Shown: positions 6,702 to 7,407 of the stretch, in pieces
How the letters are laid out: each line of letters opens with the position of its first letter
Numbering within the stretch: position 1 is the first letter of the stretch
Source: Rhodospirillaceae bacterium
GTDB lineage: Bacteria; Pseudomonadota; Alphaproteobacteria; MPNO01; UBA2964
Assembly: GCA_002724505.1 (NCBI GenBank)
Contig: PBOV01000030.1
Location: 8,193-15,599, forward strand
Direction: 5' to 3'
DNA length: 7,407 nt
Notes under the pieces: generated by a model
The model's database searches: none
Told to the model about the DNA's origin: nothing
The model's input: only the letters and a program-made list of their open reading frames with translations
Position numbers and translations under genes: made by a program

Positions 6702-6727
6702 GTTGTCTTTTGATATAAACGGACAAC
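6702..6727 (+). repeat. Hairpin-forming inverted repeat after the dehydrogenase gene
   Basis: GTTGTC (6702-6707) and GACAAC (6722-6727) are perfect 6-base arms around a 14-base AT-rich loop, starting 14 bases past the dehydrogenase stop. No U tract follows, so it is not a standard intrinsic terminator. CGGACAA (6720-6726) could instead pair with TTGTCCG at 6826-6832. That gives two mutually exclusive foldings in the 160-base gap, which may simply be chance. Confidence 0.25.
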
Positions 6728-6735
6728 GACCAACG

Positions 6736-6836
6736 ATGCCGAGAGGACAAAAAACTATGGTAAATTTATGATTAGGAAGATTTGCAATAGAGCCTTTCTT
6801 GCTGCACAAAAAAATTAATAATTTCTTGTCCGGCAT
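6736..6836 (+). repeat. Long-range bulged inverted repeat ahead of the AbrB-family gene
   Basis: ATGCC (6736-6740) and GGACAA (6745-6750), separated by the four bases GAGA, are complementary to the continuous block TTGTCCGGCAT (6826-6836). This makes an 11-pair stem with one 4-base bulge around a 75-base AT-rich interior. It ends 12 bases before the GTG start of the membrane-protein gene, so in RNA it could affect translation start there. The interior has no supported gene. Confidence 0.3.
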
Positions 6837-6848
6837 TCGAGCATTTGT

Positions 6849-7407
6849 GTGAGTTTCTATAAACTTTTACCTCTCTGGATCCTACTCATCGCTGTGTCGG
6901 CGATTGTCAGCCTTATCCTTGAGGCTTTAGGTTTTCCGGCATCCTTTCTAATCGGACCATTGCTAGTTGGTATGGTATTCGCCGTACGGGGCGCTAATCT
7001 TAGCGTGGCCCGTCCTTATCTTCTTGCCTCACAAGCGGTTGTTGGCTGTCTTGTGGCGCGGGCACTTGATCCCGATATCCTTGGTTCTATTGCCCAAGAC
7101 TGGCCAGCTATTTTATTGGTTGTCGCGACAACTGTGATCGCAAGTACGTTTGCGGGCTGGCTCATTGCGCGCACTGGACTATTGCCCGGCACGACTGCCG
7201 CCTGGGGCTGTTCGCCAGGTGCTGCCACTGGAATGGTGGCGATGGCTGAGGAGTTCGGAGCTGATCCAAGACTAGTCGCCTTTATGCAATTTTTGCGGGT
7301 GACTATGGTGGTGATCGTTGCGACCTTGGTTTCAAGGCTGATTTTTGGGGTAACAGCAGGAGAAAACGAGACACCATCAGCGCTAATACCTTTTGTCGAC
7401 CAACTGC
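6849..7407 (+). CDS. AbrB-family membrane protein (PF05145 type), N-terminal half, runs off the right edge
   Basis: From the GTG at 6849 the frame is open to the window end, giving 186 residues of a family that is usually about 340-360 long. The frame is closed upstream by TAA at 6819-6821, and GTG is the only usual start codon before the first membrane helix. The protein opens with a hydrophobic segment (about 6-26) and has further membrane segments around 32-46, 57-70, 86-107 and 150-166. Family marks are LGFPASFLIGPLLVG, SQAVVGCLVAR, and GTTAAWGCSPGAATG followed by MVAMAEEFGADPRLVAFMQ. Despite the name these are integral membrane proteins, also annotated as ammonia-monooxygenase-like or putative regulators, and their role is poorly known. 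They are often seen close to carboxylate transport and catabolic genes, so a transport or export function is possible. No clear ribosome site precedes the GTG, and an inverted repeat ends 12 bases upstream. Confidence 0.88.
   Translation, partial: MSFYKLLPLWILLIAVSAIVSLILEALGFPASFLIGPLLVGMVFAVRGANLSVARPYLLASQAVVGCLVARALDPDILGSIAQDWPAILLVVATTVIASTFAGWLIARTGLLPGTTAAWGCSPGAATGMVAMAEEFGADPRLVAFMQFLRVTMVVIVATLVSRLIFGVTAGENETPSALIPFVDQL

Noticed and set aside
1..7407. CRISPR arrays, tRNA or rRNA genes, insertion sequences, phage or toxin-antitoxin genes.
   Set aside because: No spaced direct repeats, cloverleaf-like segments, transposase motifs or terminal inverted repeats were seen on reading both strands.

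Overview
The window looks like a catabolic accessory region from a Pseudomonadota (proteobacterial) chromosome. An alphaproteobacterium of marine or soil type is my best guess. This rests on the gene mix: an HyuB-type hydantoinase/oxoprolinase subunit, a Bug/TctC periplasmic receptor, a two-subunit Rieske dioxygenase, a Pht4-like Gfo/Idh/MocA dehydrogenase and an AbrB-family membrane protein. Base composition is moderate and the intergenic DNA is clearly AT-rich. Nothing in the sequence fixes the genus.

Layout from left to right. (1) 1-1107, plus strand: the 3' part of an HyuB gene that starts outside the window. (2) 1124-1156: a strong hairpin with A and T tracts on both sides, a bidirectional terminator between convergent genes. 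(3) 5379 down to 1178, minus strand: Rieske alpha, Rieske beta (one-base gap), an amidohydrolase-2 family protein (114-base gap) and a secreted TTT-type solute receptor (193-base gap). These probably form one transcription unit that begins at a near-consensus sigma70-type promoter at 5448-5421 and ends at the terminator. (4) 5401-5494: a compact divergent control region. (5) 5495-6688, plus strand: a Pht4-like NAD(P)-dependent dehydrogenase. (6) 6689-6848: a non-coding gap with inverted repeats. (7) 6849 to the right edge, plus strand: the N-terminal half of an AbrB-family (PF05145-type) membrane protein with a GTG start.

The genes fit a peripheral pathway for an aromatic acid, most likely a carboxylated one. 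The receptor would bind the acid in the periplasm. The Rieske alpha/beta oxygenase would cis-dihydroxylate the ring. The Pht4-like dehydrogenase would rearomatise the cis-dihydrodiol. The amidohydrolase-superfamily enzyme could remove a carboxyl group or hydrolyse a later intermediate. This is inference from family membership and the divergent arrangement. The window holds no reductase or ferredoxin for the Rieske enzyme, no TctA/TctB membrane subunits for the receptor, no ring-cleavage enzyme and no transcription factor. I found no RNA genes, CRISPR arrays, insertion sequences or clear pseudogenes.
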